Notes: generated from the sequence alone by a model not told the origin. A stretch of DNA of 17,890 bases from JBBRRP01 sp964609655 (GCA_964609655.1 CAZSUA010000086.1:1-17890), one strand, 5' to 3'. Shown: positions 1-8,125, numbered from the stretch's first letter. Translations and numbers: made by a program.

Positions 1-1275
1 GGCTTGGATAAGGCGAAGGCCGAGAGGGTAGCTGTTTGTGACCTCGGTGGTGGCACGTTTGATATCTCAATTTTGGAGATTTCAGGCGGGGTTTTCAATG
101 TCAAAGGCACGGGTGGTGATACTCACTTGGGCGGTGAGGACTTCGACAATCGCATCATCGAGAAGCTGATCGAAGAATTCAAGACGGCCAATAGCTTCGA
201 TTTGTCCCAAGATCGCATGGCTCTGCAGCGGCTACGCGAAGCTGTGGAGAAAGCCAAGCATGAGCTGAGCTCGTCGCTGGAAACGGAAATCAATATTCCT
301 TTTATCGCATCCGGGCCCGGGGGCCCGCTGCATCTTGAGCGAACGTTCAAACGAAATGAGCTTGAAGCACTCACGCGCGATCTGGTGGAGCGCAGCTTGG
401 TCGTCTGCCGGCAGGTGCTGAAGGACGTAGCGTTAACTCCGAAAGATGTGGATCAGGTAGTGCTCGTGGGCGGGATGACCCGCATGCCGGCTGTGCAAAA
501 AGCAGTGAAGGAGCTGTTCGGTCGCGATCCCAGCAAGGAGGTCAACCCGGACGAAGTGGTCGCGATGGGTGCCGCACTTCAGGGCGCGGCGCTTTCGGGG
601 ATGATCGACGAAGTCTTGCTCTTGGATGTGACGCCGCTATCGATCGGCGTTGAAACCGGCGGCGGCATTTTCACGCGGCTGATTCCGCGAAATACCACCG
701 TACCCACTGAGCAGAGCGAAATCTTCACCACGAGCGTCGACAATCAGCATTTTGTTCCGGTTCACGTGCTTCAAGGGGAACGTGAAATGGCGGTCGACAA
801 TCGAAGCCTCGCCCAGTTTGAGTTGAGTGGCATTCCACCGGCGCCGCGTGGGGTCCCCAAGATCGAAGTAAAATTTCAGGTCGACGCTAACGGTATTTTA
901 GCGGTGCGCGCCACCGATCTTGGCACCAATAGGTCCCAAGAGGTCAAGGTGCGACCGACGAGTGGGCTCTCAGAAGACGAGGTGAAGAAGCTCGTCAACG
1001 AGGGGGATAAATTCAAAGAAACCGATCAGCTGCGGCGTGACCTGGCCGAAGTCAAGAACCAAGCCGAGACCTTGATCTACACCACCGAGCAGGCGCTCGA
1101 TGCGTATGGTGACATGCTCGGGGAGCGTTGCGAGCCGGTGCGCAAAGACATGAATCAGCTCCGCCAAATGTTAGAGACGGGCGCGGATCTCAACTTGGTG
1201 CGAGATGCCTACGCGCGCCTCGAAAATGCCACCTTTGAGCTCGCAGAAGCCATGTACGGCGAGCCAGGAGCCTAA
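1..1275 (+). CDS. dnaK: DnaK/Hsp70-family chaperone, 3' part (5' end outside window)
   Basis: ATP-dependent Hsp70 chaperone, cytosolic, expected to work with J-domain and GrpE partners. The reading frame is open from the first base. The first residues (GLDK) align with about residue 183 of E. coli DnaK, so roughly the first 180 residues are missing. Visible in the 424-residue fragment: the phosphate-2 motif DLGGGTFD (14-21), DTHLGGEDFD (40-49), the adenosine motif VLVGGMTRMP (154-163), the interdomain linker EVLLLDV (204-210), then the beta-sandwich substrate domain (TPLSIGVET, HVLQGERE) and a helical lid. The protein ends in EAMYGEPGA and lacks the acidic, disordered tail with a DAEFEEV-like end seen in housekeeping DnaK. 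With no grpE or dnaJ nearby, it may be an accessory paralogue; Myxococcota often carry several. It lies 11 nt before the multidomain signalling gene, so co-transcription is likely. Family assignment is certain; paralogue status is inference. Confidence 0.95.
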   Translation, partial: GLDKAKAERVAVCDLGGGTFDISILEISGGVFNVKGTGGDTHLGGEDFDNRIIEKLIEEFKTANSFDLSQDRMALQRLREAVEKAKHELSSSLETEINIPFIASGPGGPLHLERTFKRNELEALTRDLVERSLVVCRQVLKDVALTPKDVDQVVLVGGMTRMPAVQKAVKELFGRDPSKEVNPDEVVAMGAALQGAALSGMIDEVLLLDVTPLSIGVETGGGIFTRLIPRNTTVPTEQSEIFTTSVDNQHFVPVHVLQGEREMAVDNRSLAQFELSGIPPAPRGVPKIEVKFQVDANGILAVRATDLGTNRSQEVKVRPTSGLSEDEVKKLVNEGDKFKETDQLRRDLAEVKNQAETLIYTTEQALDAYGDMLGERCEPVRKDMNQLRQMLETGADLNLVRDAYARLENATFELAEAMYGEPGA

Positions 1276-1286
1276 GAAGAATTCCT

Positions 1287-4200
1287 GTGGTGGACTTTGG
1301 ACGCTACAGGCTGACGGGCTCGCTCGGGCGCGGGCGTGTCACCGAAGCGTTCAAAGCGAAGAGTTTTGGGGTCGAAGGTTTCGAGAAAACGCTGGTGATA
1401 AAGTGTTTTCGGGAGGAGCTTGTTTCCGATCCTGAGCTCTTAGCGTTGGTGGTGCTGGCCGCTCAGCAATCGATGCGGCTCAGTCACGCGAACGTGGCTC
1501 AGGTATTTGACATGGGTGAAGTGCTCAGTGAGGGGCGCGCCAGCCACTACATCGCGACTGAGTTCGTGCCTGGCTTGAGCCTGCGGAATTTGCTGGACCG
1601 AAGTCGGGCCGCCCAGCCAGAGCTATCCGTTGAAGTTTTGTTGTTTTTGGCGGCAGAGATCGCCAAAGCGCTCGACCACGCGCAGCGTTCGCTCTCCGAT
1701 AGCCCGGGCTCGCCCGGCATTCTGCACGGCGCGCTCACTCCCGATAATGTGCTGATAAGCTGGGAGGGTGAGGTGAAGGTCAGCGATTTTGGCTTGGTGA
1801 GTGCGATCCTGAAGCGCGGGCGTCCAAGCGCTGAGGGTGATCTCGACGCACTCGCCCTGATGTTGAAAGAATCGGCGGGAGTGCGGGAGGCGGCTCCGGA
1901 AAGTTGGCGCGTCTTGGAGGCGGCTTTTGCTCGACCAAGCTCGGGCGAAACGCGCACTTGGGGGGGCATCTATGAGGCTCTCATGGAGGTTGCGTACTCG
2001 ATTCGAGTTCAGCCCACCGCGGAGGCCTTAGCCGAGCGGGTTGAGAAGTTTCGGGTGACCCCGCTCACCAATCCGCCGGCGCGCTTCGAGGGAGCGTTCG
2101 AGCCCCAGGGCGAATCGTTGCCAGCGCGCACGGCCATTCTCGGAATACAGCCCGAGCCAGACAGGGGAGGGCAAGCCATCGTGGCCCTCGCGCTTCGCTT
2201 TGGTGAAGGACCGGGACCTGAAGCGGCGAAAACTCTTGCGCTTGAATGGCTGCTCGCGAACGAGGCGCGCGTGGTGACCAAGGCTTCGCGCGAAATCGAA
2301 GCGTTTTGGTTGATCGGCGCTGAAGCCCAGGCCGTCGTTGCGCTGGCAGCACGCTCGAGCCTCGAGATCTTGCTCCGCGGGGCCAAGCTGGATGCACTGT
2401 TGAGCGCGGGTCTTGAGCTGGGACAGGTGCATCTGGAACAGGATTCCAGCGTCGCTGACGACGAAAACAGCCGAATGGCTTTCGCCTCCAGCCGCGCTCT
2501 CGCCTTGAGCTGCTCGGCCCGCCTGTCCGTGGGTGGCAGAGCGGCGGAGTACCTCCAGGGCTGGTTCGAATTGGAACCGAGCGAGCCCAACGCAGGCGTC
2601 TGGTTGGTGGGGCAATTGCGCCCGCTCCACAGTGCGACCCGATTTGTGGGGAGAAAGCAGGAGCTCTCTGAATTGGGGAGCCGCCTGGTAAAAGCTGTGC
2701 GCGGCGCCTCTCTGCCGATAGCGATTGTGGGTGGCGGAGGCATCGGGAAATCTCGGTTGCTGCGCGAAATGCGACGACGCCTGAAGAAAGGCACGGTGAG
2801 CGTCGGCTTTTACCTGGTCAATTGTCGCGTGAATTCCAGCAGCGCTCCCTACTCAGCGCTGAGTGATATGCTTCGAAAGCTCTGTGGCGTACGCGAGAAT
2901 GACGTGAGCGATTGGGCTCTGCTCGTTCAGCCACGCCTACGCGCGCTCGGTCTGGATGAGGAAGAGGTTCAGAGCATCCTGATCAGTCTAGGTTCGCGGC
3001 ATTCGAGGACACATCGCTTCAACCCGCTGTTCTTGGAAAGCGGAGTTGCCAAAATGCTGCACAGCCTGTCTCTCGAAAGGCCGCATCTTTTTGCGTTCGA
3101 TCGCGCGGAACACCTTGACGTGCCCAGCGCCGAGCTTTTGGGCGGAGTGGTCGCGCGACTCAAGCATTCAAGGACGCTCTTGGTGTTCGCGGGCCGTGCG
3201 GGGAATGTGGGATTTTTGCGGAAAATGCCCGGGTATTCTGAGGTTTCGCTGGGCCCGCTCAGCGAGGAAGAGATTCTGCGGCTGATCGAACACGGCACGG
3301 GCGTCGCTCCGGTGCCTCAGGCCTTGATTGACTTTGTGGCGGAGCAAAGTGGCGGCCATCCGATGGTTGCCATTGAACTTCTGCGAGAAGGCATTGAACA
3401 GGGGTTCATCCGCAGTGACAACGCGCGGAGGTTGGAGTTTTCACCACCGGTGGGTAGCGAGCAGAAACGCCCGCTGAAGGACCTGTTGGAGCAGCGCCTC
3501 GGTGCACTCAACGTGGAAGAGCAGCGAGTGCTCGCAGCGGTTGTGGTTCTTGATGAGCCTGTTGAGCTTGGGGCGCTAGCTGAAGTGGCCGAGCTCCAGT
3601 TGTTGCAGGTTGTGGTGATTGTTGACGATCTTGAGGTGAGGGGTTTGGTGCAGCGGCTCTCCCCAGGCACGGTGGCGATTGCGGTGCAGGTGCTCGCGGA
3701 AGTCGTGGCGGAAGCCGCCGGCCGCGCCGAGTGGCAGGCTTTGCACGCGCGAGCGGCGCGGCACTACCAGGCGCGGAAGGAAGCGTTGGGCGCCGAAGCA
3801 GTGCGCCGCGTGGCACAGCACTTGGAAGCTGCGGGCAGGCGGGAAGAAGCGCGTATTGCCTATGGAGAAAGCGGGCTTGAGTTGTTGGGGCAAGGATTGC
3901 TTGAGCTAACAGCACGCCACCTAGGACGGGCGCTCGCTCTCACGCCTTCGGACTCTAAAGACCTGGAGGTGGTGGCCGCGTGGCTGTCGGGACTACTCGC
4001 TTGTGCCCCACAGGCTTCCCTTCAGGATCTCGCGCCTTCCGTGGCTTCTGCCGGCGAGCTACTACTGCGCGGCGGAAAGCGCGTACCGGAGAAGATCAGA
4101 ACTCTTCTCCTCAATGCTGTTCTAGATGCCGGTGAAGTGCTCGCGAGCCTGCATCGCTTTCGAGAAGCAGAAGGCTTGGTGAGCGCGGTTTTGGCAGAGA

Positions 4201-4976
4201 GCTTGAGGTTTCCTAAGTTGGCGCGGCGGGGCTTGCTGCTCGATGCGGCGATCGCCAGCAGCCGCGGCGAATTTTCGCGGGCGGTGCGCGCGCTTGAGCG
4301 GGCCGCGGAGCTTGGGTCCGTTCAGGTGGAGGAGAAGCTTCGCCTGCTGCTGTCGTTGTCCTACGCGTTGGCCGGCGCAGGCACGCACACCCGCGCTCTG
4401 GGCACGTTGCTTCAGGCTGAGGAGCTGAGTGGCGCAGTCGCCGCGACGGAGTCCTGTCGGCTTGAGCGCACTCGGGCATTCCTCTTGGCTTGCAGAGGTG
4501 AGCATGCTGAGAGTGCGGAGGTCGCTGGCCGTGCCGCGGAGCTTGCCAAGAACTCCGGAAATCTTGGTGAGCTGGCGCTCGCGCTGCACGACGAAAGCGT
4601 GGCGCTGCTTCTCGCGGGGGATCTGCCGAAAAGCTACGCAAACTGCAACCGAGCCCATGCTGCCGCGGTACAAATCGGATCTCAGCGGCTGCTCAACGTG
4701 TGCCGGCTGCTCTTGGCCTACCTGGAGGGTCAGCGCGACGGCGAGAACCTAGGTGACAGCAGGGCCCTTGAGGCCACGCTGCGCGAAGCCATGGGCGAAG
4801 CTGAGGAGCAGGGTTGGACGAGCGATCTGATTTTTGCTCGATATCTTTTGGGGCGCTGGCTCGTGCTCACCGATCAGCCCACGCTCGGGACCGAACAAAT
4901 CCGGGCGGCGTTAGCTCTCGCCGAGAGCGTCGGGAATCAGCGCTGGAGCGCGCTGTGTGGCAAGGCGCTGGCTTAG
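1287..4976 (+). CDS. Pseudokinase / degenerate cyclase-like / AAA ATPase / TPR signalling protein
   Basis: A 1229-residue cytosolic multidomain protein, best seen as a myxobacterial kinase-cyclase-ATPase-TPR regulator. Residues 5-235 are a Ser/Thr kinase fold: glycine loop GSLGRGRVTEAF (11-22), lysine K39 in TLVIK, and DFG at 167-169. The catalytic loop reads HGALTPDN (147-154), so the HRD Asp is Ala149 and the following Lys is Thr151. The usual activation segment with a YMSPE-type motif is absent. Residues about 281-430 resemble a class III cyclase domain (GLELGQVHLEQ, QGWFELEP), but I see neither metal-binding Asp. FVGRKQEL (453-460) opens an AAA_16-type ATPase with Walker A GGGGIGKS (482-489) and a weak Walker B LFAFD (601-605). 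From about 815 onward are helical TPR-like repeats. Start: GTG 1287 (or adjacent GTG 1290), with AAGAAG just upstream. Probably a scaffold or ATP-driven switch coupled to the preceding chaperone gene; the function is inferred. Confidence 0.85.
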   Translation: MVDFGRYRLTGSLGRGRVTEAFKAKSFGVEGFEKTLVIKCFREELVSDPELLALVVLAAQQSMRLSHANVAQVFDMGEVLSEGRASHYIATEFVPGLSLRNLLDRSRAAQPELSVEVLLFLAAEIAKALDHAQRSLSDSPGSPGILHGALTPDNVLISWEGEVKVSDFGLVSAILKRGRPSAEGDLDALALMLKESAGVREAAPESWRVLEAAFARPSSGETRTWGGIYEALMEVAYSIRVQPTAEALAERVEKFRVTPLTNPPARFEGAFEPQGESLPARTAILGIQPEPDRGGQAIVALALRFGEGPGPEAAKTLALEWLLANEARVVTKASREIEAFWLIGAEAQAVVALAARSSLEILLRGAKLDALLSAGLELGQVHLEQDSSVADDENSRMAFASSRALALSCSARLSVGGRAAEYLQGWFELEPSEPNAGVWLVGQLRPLHSATRFVGRKQELSELGSRLVKAVRGASLPIAIVGGGGIGKSRLLREMRRRLKKGTVSVGFYLVNCRVNSSSAPYSALSDMLRKLCGVRENDVSDWALLVQPRLRALGLDEEEVQSILISLGSRHSRTHRFNPLFLESGVAKMLHSLSLERPHLFAFDRAEHLDVPSAELLGGVVARLKHSRTLLVFAGRAGNVGFLRKMPGYSEVSLGPLSEEEILRLIEHGTGVAPVPQALIDFVAEQSGGHPMVAIELLREGIEQGFIRSDNARRLEFSPPVGSEQKRPLKDLLEQRLGALNVEEQRVLAAVVVLDEPVELGALAEVAELQLLQVVVIVDDLEVRGLVQRLSPGTVAIAVQVLAEVVAEAAGRAEWQALHARAARHYQARKEALGAEAVRRVAQHLEAAGRREEARIAYGESGLELLGQGLLELTARHLGRALALTPSDSKDLEVVAAWLSGLLACAPQASLQDLAPSVASAGELLLRGGKRVPEKIRTLLLNAVLDAGEVLASLHRFREAEGLVSAVLAESLRFPKLARRGLLLDAAIASSRGEFSRAVRALERAAELGSVQVEEKLRLLLSLSYALAGAGTHTRALGTLLQAEELSGAVAATESCRLERTRAFLLACRGEHAESAEVAGRAAELAKNSGNLGELALALHDESVALLLAGDLPKSYANCNRAHAAAVQIGSQRLLNVCRLLLAYLEGQRDGENLGDSRALEATLREAMGEAEEQGWTSDLIFARYLLGRWLVLTDQPTLGTEQIRAALALAESVGNQRWSALCGKALA

Positions 4977-5028
4977 ACGGGTCAGGGCCCCTGAGTGCTG
5001 CCAAACTCGCAAGTGCTCCAAATTTGTC

Positions 5029-5042
5029 CGTGAATCTTCACG
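5029..5042. repeat. Short inverted repeat in convergent spacer
   Basis: CGTGAA and TTCACG flank a TC centre, giving a 14-bp imperfect palindrome 52 nt after the stop of the signalling gene. The RNA hairpin would be short and has no T-run after it, so it is a weak terminator at best. It may be chance. Confidence 0.3.
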
Positions 5043-5094
5043 ATAAACCTTCGGGCGGGCTTCGAGCTAAACTCAACCTCTCCAAGTCCAACAC

Positions 5095-5120
5095 AAGGTA
5101 GTAAGCATGCTTACTACCTT
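5095..5120. repeat. Perfect 26-bp palindrome between convergent genes
   Basis: The half-site AAGGTAGTAAGCA is followed directly by its exact reverse complement, with a GCATGC centre and no spacer. It lies 118 nt after the stop of the signalling gene (+) and 74 nt beyond the dnaA stop (-). RNA from either strand could form an 11-bp stem with a 4-nt loop, so a bidirectional terminator is possible, although no T-run follows on either side. The alternative is a binding site for a dimeric protein. The palindrome is seen directly; its role is inferred. Confidence 0.6.
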
Positions 5121-5194
5121 CCGCGGAACGAACAGGGCAGCTCCTGCGGCGCGGCCCCGCAAGCACATCCCCGTCGTGCTCCGTCGTGTCCGCT

Positions 5195-6667
5195 CTAGTT
5201 ATCTGAGGAGGCTAAACGGCGTTCCAGCTCTTCCAAGTGTGCCTTCACTTGGGGATCCGAGCCACGCAAGGACTCCACCTTGCGCACAGCGCTCATGACT
5301 GTCGTGTGGTCACGATCGCCGAATGCGCGGCCGAGCTCGGGGAAGCTGGAACGCAAGCGTTGTCGGCAGAGGTACATCGCAACCTGGCGTGCGAAGGCCA
5401 CGCTCTTGTGGCGATCTTTGCCGAGTAGATCATTGCTGCTCAGTCGAAAGTGATGGCAAACGGCCTTCTGAATATCCCCCACGCTGAGCAGATCTGGCCG
5501 TTGCGGGGAGACCACCGCAATTTCTCGTTGCATGAATGCCAGATCAATCGGCTGGCCAGTGAGCGAAGATTTGGCGGCTAGCCGGATCAGGACGCCCTCC
5601 AATTCACGCACGTTGCTCTGGATCGTTTGGGCGAGAGCCACCGCGATTTCATCGGTGATGACGATGTTCTCGAGCTCTGCTTTCTTCCGCACGATCGCAA
5701 CACGCGTTTCAAGCTGCGGGATCTGAATATCCGCAACCAAGCCAGAGGTGAAGCGCGAGACCAAGCGTTCCGGCATGCGCTGAAGCTGCTGAGGATACTT
5801 ATCGCTCGTGACGACAATGGGCTTATCGGCATCCCGGAGTGCGTTGAAGGTGTGGAAAAATTCTTCCTGGGTTTGCTCGCGGCCAGCCAGAAACTGAATA
5901 TCGTCGAGCAGCAACAGATCACAATCACGCCGGTAGCGAGCGCGGAATTCATCCATTCGGTGATTCTGCAGGGCCTCAATGAACTCGTTCGTGAAGTGCT
6001 CAGCAGAGACGTACACGATGCGCGCCTCCGGCTGGCGATCCAGCACGCGGTGCGCAATCGCGTGCATCAAGTGCGTTTTGCCGAGGCCGGTGCCTCCTGC
6101 AATGAATAGCGGATTGTAGCGGGGGCCGCCGCCGCCAGCCGAACCCAGCGCGGCGGCATAGGCGAGCTCGTTCGAGGGGCCGACCACGAAGTTAGCGAAG
6201 GTGAACTTCGGCATCAGCGTCGCCATGAGGCGTGCGCGAGCAGCGATACTCTGGGGGCTGCGGGGGCTGCGGGAGCTCTCAGGGCGGTCGCTGCGGGGTC
6301 GTGGCCGCGCGTTCGGCACTGCTTCGGATCTGGGATGAGAAACCTCCGGCGGAGCTTCACAGACAGGCCGCTGAATGTCTGAGCGAACCACCCAGCTGAC
6401 CAGAATGGGCTTCTCCGCCAGACGCTCCAACTCATCCTGCAACGCGGGAAGAAAATGAGTCTTCACCCAATCCAAGACAAACTCATTGCGCGCGATGAGC
6501 TGTAAGCGCTCCCCATCAAACGCTTGAAACTGTACACTTGTGAACCACTGCTCAAACGATGCTGGTGAACGTTTGCGCGTGTGGTCCACAGCCTGCGCCC
6601 ACAACGCAGCGCAATCGGAAGACACGATCGGATAGCTATTGAGGTGCGCCGGCGATTCGAGAGCCAC
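5195..6667 (-). CDS. dnaA: Chromosomal replication initiator DnaA
   Basis: DnaA binds DnaA boxes at oriC and, in its ATP form, oligomerises to open the origin. With the GTG start chosen here it has 490 residues, normal for the family. Domain I (about 15-85) carries the expected FEQWFTSVQ and NEFVLDWVKTHF stretches. Domain II (about 91-150) is a low-complexity linker rich in Arg, Ser and Pro. Domain III has Walker A GGTGLGKT (191-198), Walker B LLLLDDIQF (251-259) and the arginine-finger motif RLVSRF (301-306). Domain IV has the DNA-binding signature AFGDRDHTTVMSAVRKV (448-464). The frame stays open upstream to a TTG at 6739, but GTG 6667 is preferred: AGGGG sits 10 nt before it and domain I needs no extra N-terminus. 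dnaN and rpmH are not adjacent, unlike the classical dnaA neighbourhood. Confidence 0.97.
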   Translation of the reverse strand: MALESPAHLNSYPIVSSDCAALWAQAVDHTRKRSPASFEQWFTSVQFQAFDGERLQLIARNEFVLDWVKTHFLPALQDELERLAEKPILVSWVVRSDIQRPVCEAPPEVSHPRSEAVPNARPRPRSDRPESSRSPRSPQSIAARARLMATLMPKFTFANFVVGPSNELAYAAALGSAGGGGPRYNPLFIAGGTGLGKTHLMHAIAHRVLDRQPEARIVYVSAEHFTNEFIEALQNHRMDEFRARYRRDCDLLLLDDIQFLAGREQTQEEFFHTFNALRDADKPIVVTSDKYPQQLQRMPERLVSRFTSGLVADIQIPQLETRVAIVRKKAELENIVITDEIAVALAQTIQSNVRELEGVLIRLAAKSSLTGQPIDLAFMQREIAVVSPQRPDLLSVGDIQKAVCHHFRLSSNDLLGKDRHKSVAFARQVAMYLCRQRLRSSFPELGRAFGDRDHTTVMSAVRKVESLRGSDPQVKAHLEELERRLASSDN

Positions 6668-6879
6668 TATTAGAAAACCCCTGTTTTTCCAAAGGATGAA
6701 GAGCGGGACGGCTGCTCGCTCCCTTGCGGAGCGAACCAAGCGGCCTGGGTCCCAGACGCCCCACTGTTTGCAGAGAGAACCAATCTAGGAAGCGACGGCG
6801 CGTACCACTCCTTCGCCAAGATCCGCAAGCATCAGATTTGGATTCAGAGGTGTCATCCGAACAAACTCCTCACAAACGT

Positions 6880-6896
6880 GTCACAGAAAAAGTGAC
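6880..6896. repeat. Short GTCAC/GTGAC inverted repeat
   Basis: GTCAC, a 7-nt A-rich spacer and GTGAC form a small inverted repeat in the dnaA/beta-barrel spacer, 18 nt left of a second palindrome with the same GTGA/TCAC letters. It could be a degenerate second operator, but the spacing differs and the orientation of the halves is reversed. Confidence 0.25.
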
Positions 6897-6913
6897 GTTG
6901 AGCAGACGCAGCT

Positions 6914-6929
6914 CGTGATCGCAATCACG
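6914..6929. promoter_or_regulatory. CRP/FNR-family-like palindromic operator candidate
   Basis: CGTGATCGCAATCACG is a perfect inverted repeat with 6-bp arms and contains GTGA-N6-TCAC, the core of sites bound by CRP/FNR-family dimers. It sits just upstream of a possible -35 element at 6934, where an activator would be expected to bind. The pattern is seen directly; the identity of the binding protein is inferred from the E. coli-type consensus, and no such regulator is in the window. Confidence 0.4.
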
Positions 6930-6933
6930 CCCA

Positions 6934-6962
6934 TTGAGCGTGCAGATGGACCACCATGAAAT
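6934..6962 (+). promoter_or_regulatory. Possible sigma-70 promoter for the beta-barrel gene
   Basis: TTGAGC (6934-6939) and TGAAAT (6957-6962) are separated by 17 nt, each matching four of six consensus bases. It points toward the outer-membrane protein gene and lies immediately after the CRP-like palindrome. Matches this weak occur by chance, so the call rests mainly on position. Confidence 0.3.
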
Positions 6963-7130
6963 CAGCTCCGGCCAACTGCTCCCAAGCTGGAACGCGGTGA
7001 AATGTAAACGTTTTGTGAGTCAAGTGTGCGCGCGCGTTTTCCTTTCTTTTTACAGCTCTTGCTAAGCCGGGCGCCCTTCGAACAAGTTTTCAGTTGCTCC
7101 TTTTCTGTTTCAATGCTTCCGATGCGTGCC

Positions 7131-8120
7131 ATGAGCCAACAAGCACGTGTCAGCTTCCGACGGGGTGCGGCTTTGCTCACGCTCTTGTCCGTTCAATTAG
7201 GGGCTGAAGCGGGCCACGCGGAGGCTAGCCGCTTGGCGCCCGAGCTGGGTTACAACTACGGCGACGTTGAGACCGCGCGCATCCTCGCAACCTCGCAATC
7301 CCAACGCGCATTGTCGAATTCGGTGAGCGCTCTTTATACCAATCCCGCGAACATCGTCAGCACTCGCGTTTACCATGTTGCTGCTCTGCTCGCGCTCCGG
7401 ACGCCGGAGGCGCAACAGCGCACGCTGGGAGCGGCCGCCGTGGATTCGGTCACCAATGGATCGCTTGGCGCGGGCTTTGGAATCAATTGGTCGCGTCAGG
7501 ATCCAGATGGCATCAATCGCGAATATTTAGATGGGCGGCTTGCGTTGGCAGCGCCCGTTTCGGACAGCTTTTCCATGGGCGTGGGTGGTCGCTACCTCAA
7601 GCTCACCCAGCAGGGGTTGGGGCCGCTGATGGAGAGTGTTGCTTCCTCGGGGTTGGGTGCTGACCCGATCGTGAGTGACTTTGGGCTCGACGCCGGAATG
7701 ACGATCCAATTATCGCCAATGTTTCTGCTGTCCGCGGTGGGCATGAATCTGAACAACCCTGGCAATGGGTTCATGCCAACCAGTAGCTCGGCGGCTCTGG
7801 GCTTCACGCAAGATAATCTGGCGATCGGCGCTGACGTCACGTTTGATTTCACCACCTGGCAAAGAACAACCTGGCGTCCTGCGCTGGGTATCGAAGCGTT
7901 GATGGGTGACAACTTCCCGGTTCGGGGGGGGTACCGTTACGACGACGGTGCGAAGACTCACGCGTTCAGCGTTGGCGTGGGCTACCTCGACACCAGCATT
8001 GCCGTGGATCTCGGCGCGAGCCGGACCGTGAGCGGCGAAGCCTCGACCGCATTTGCTGCCACCTTCACCTACTTCCTTGAATCCAACGGGCTTGAGGCTT
8101 CGCCGACCGATTCATTCTAA
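7131..8120 (+). CDS. Outer-membrane beta-barrel protein, PorV/FadL-like
   Basis: Predicted outer-membrane beta-barrel of 329 residues. An N-terminal signal peptide is clear: charged n-region with RR at 10-11, hydrophobic core AALLTLLSVQLGA, and a likely cleavage near residues 30-32 (GHAEA). The mature start contains SVSALYTNPANI (64-75), resembling the TAxYxNPAGL-type motif near the N-terminus of the FadL/PorV/UPF0164 barrel families, and the rest alternates short Gly/aromatic-rich strands (LGAGFGINW, FSMGVGGRYLKL, FPVRGGYRYDDG) that end in TFTYFLES. In-frame ATGs also occur at 7113 and 7122, and the frame is open from 7026; 7131 is chosen because it gives the most ordinary signal peptide, but no start has a clear ribosome site. 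The substrate, if it is a channel, is unknown. Its stop is 5 nt from that of the convergent gene. Confidence 0.75.
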   Translation: MSQQARVSFRRGAALLTLLSVQLGAEAGHAEASRLAPELGYNYGDVETARILATSQSQRALSNSVSALYTNPANIVSTRVYHVAALLALRTPEAQQRTLGAAAVDSVTNGSLGAGFGINWSRQDPDGINREYLDGRLALAAPVSDSFSMGVGGRYLKLTQQGLGPLMESVASSGLGADPIVSDFGLDAGMTIQLSPMFLLSAVGMNLNNPGNGFMPTSSSAALGFTQDNLAIGADVTFDFTTWQRTTWRPALGIEALMGDNFPVRGGYRYDDGAKTHAFSVGVGYLDTSIAVDLGASRTVSGEASTAFAATFTYFLESNGLEASPTDSF

Positions 8121-8125
8121 TCTCG

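Larger units (their letters stand above)
6668..7130. other. Divergent intergenic region between dnaA and the beta-barrel gene
   Basis: About 460 nt with no convincing gene. It must hold the promoters of dnaA (-) and of the outer-membrane protein (+). It contains a GTCAC/GTGAC hairpin (6880-6896), a CRP-like palindrome (6914-6929), a possible sigma-70 promoter (6934-6962) and a small AAACGTTT palindrome (7006-7013). I looked for DnaA boxes (TTATCCACA and close variants) on both strands and found no cluster, so I do not call oriC here. Confidence 0.6.

Noticed and set aside
2009..2794. Long - strand open frame inside the signalling gene
   Set aside because: It lies opposite a well-supported coding region, its product is low-complexity Arg/Ser/Ala-rich, and GC-rich genes commonly produce such antisense frames.
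5171..5190. Tandem CCGTCGTG repeats as a CRISPR or iteron
   Set aside because: Only two short copies 10 nt apart; no further units, spacers or cas genes.
5627..6109. 160-residue + strand frame within dnaA
   Set aside because: It is the complement of the conserved DnaA ATPase domain and has no recognisable motif of its own.
6580..6590. TGTGGTCCACA inside dnaA as a DnaA box
   Set aside because: It matches the box TTATCCACA poorly (two mismatches), is isolated, and lies in coding sequence for domain I.
6668..6739. TTG-started N-terminal extension of DnaA
   Set aside because: The 24 extra residues are not part of domain I, and GTG 6667 has a plausible ribosome site.
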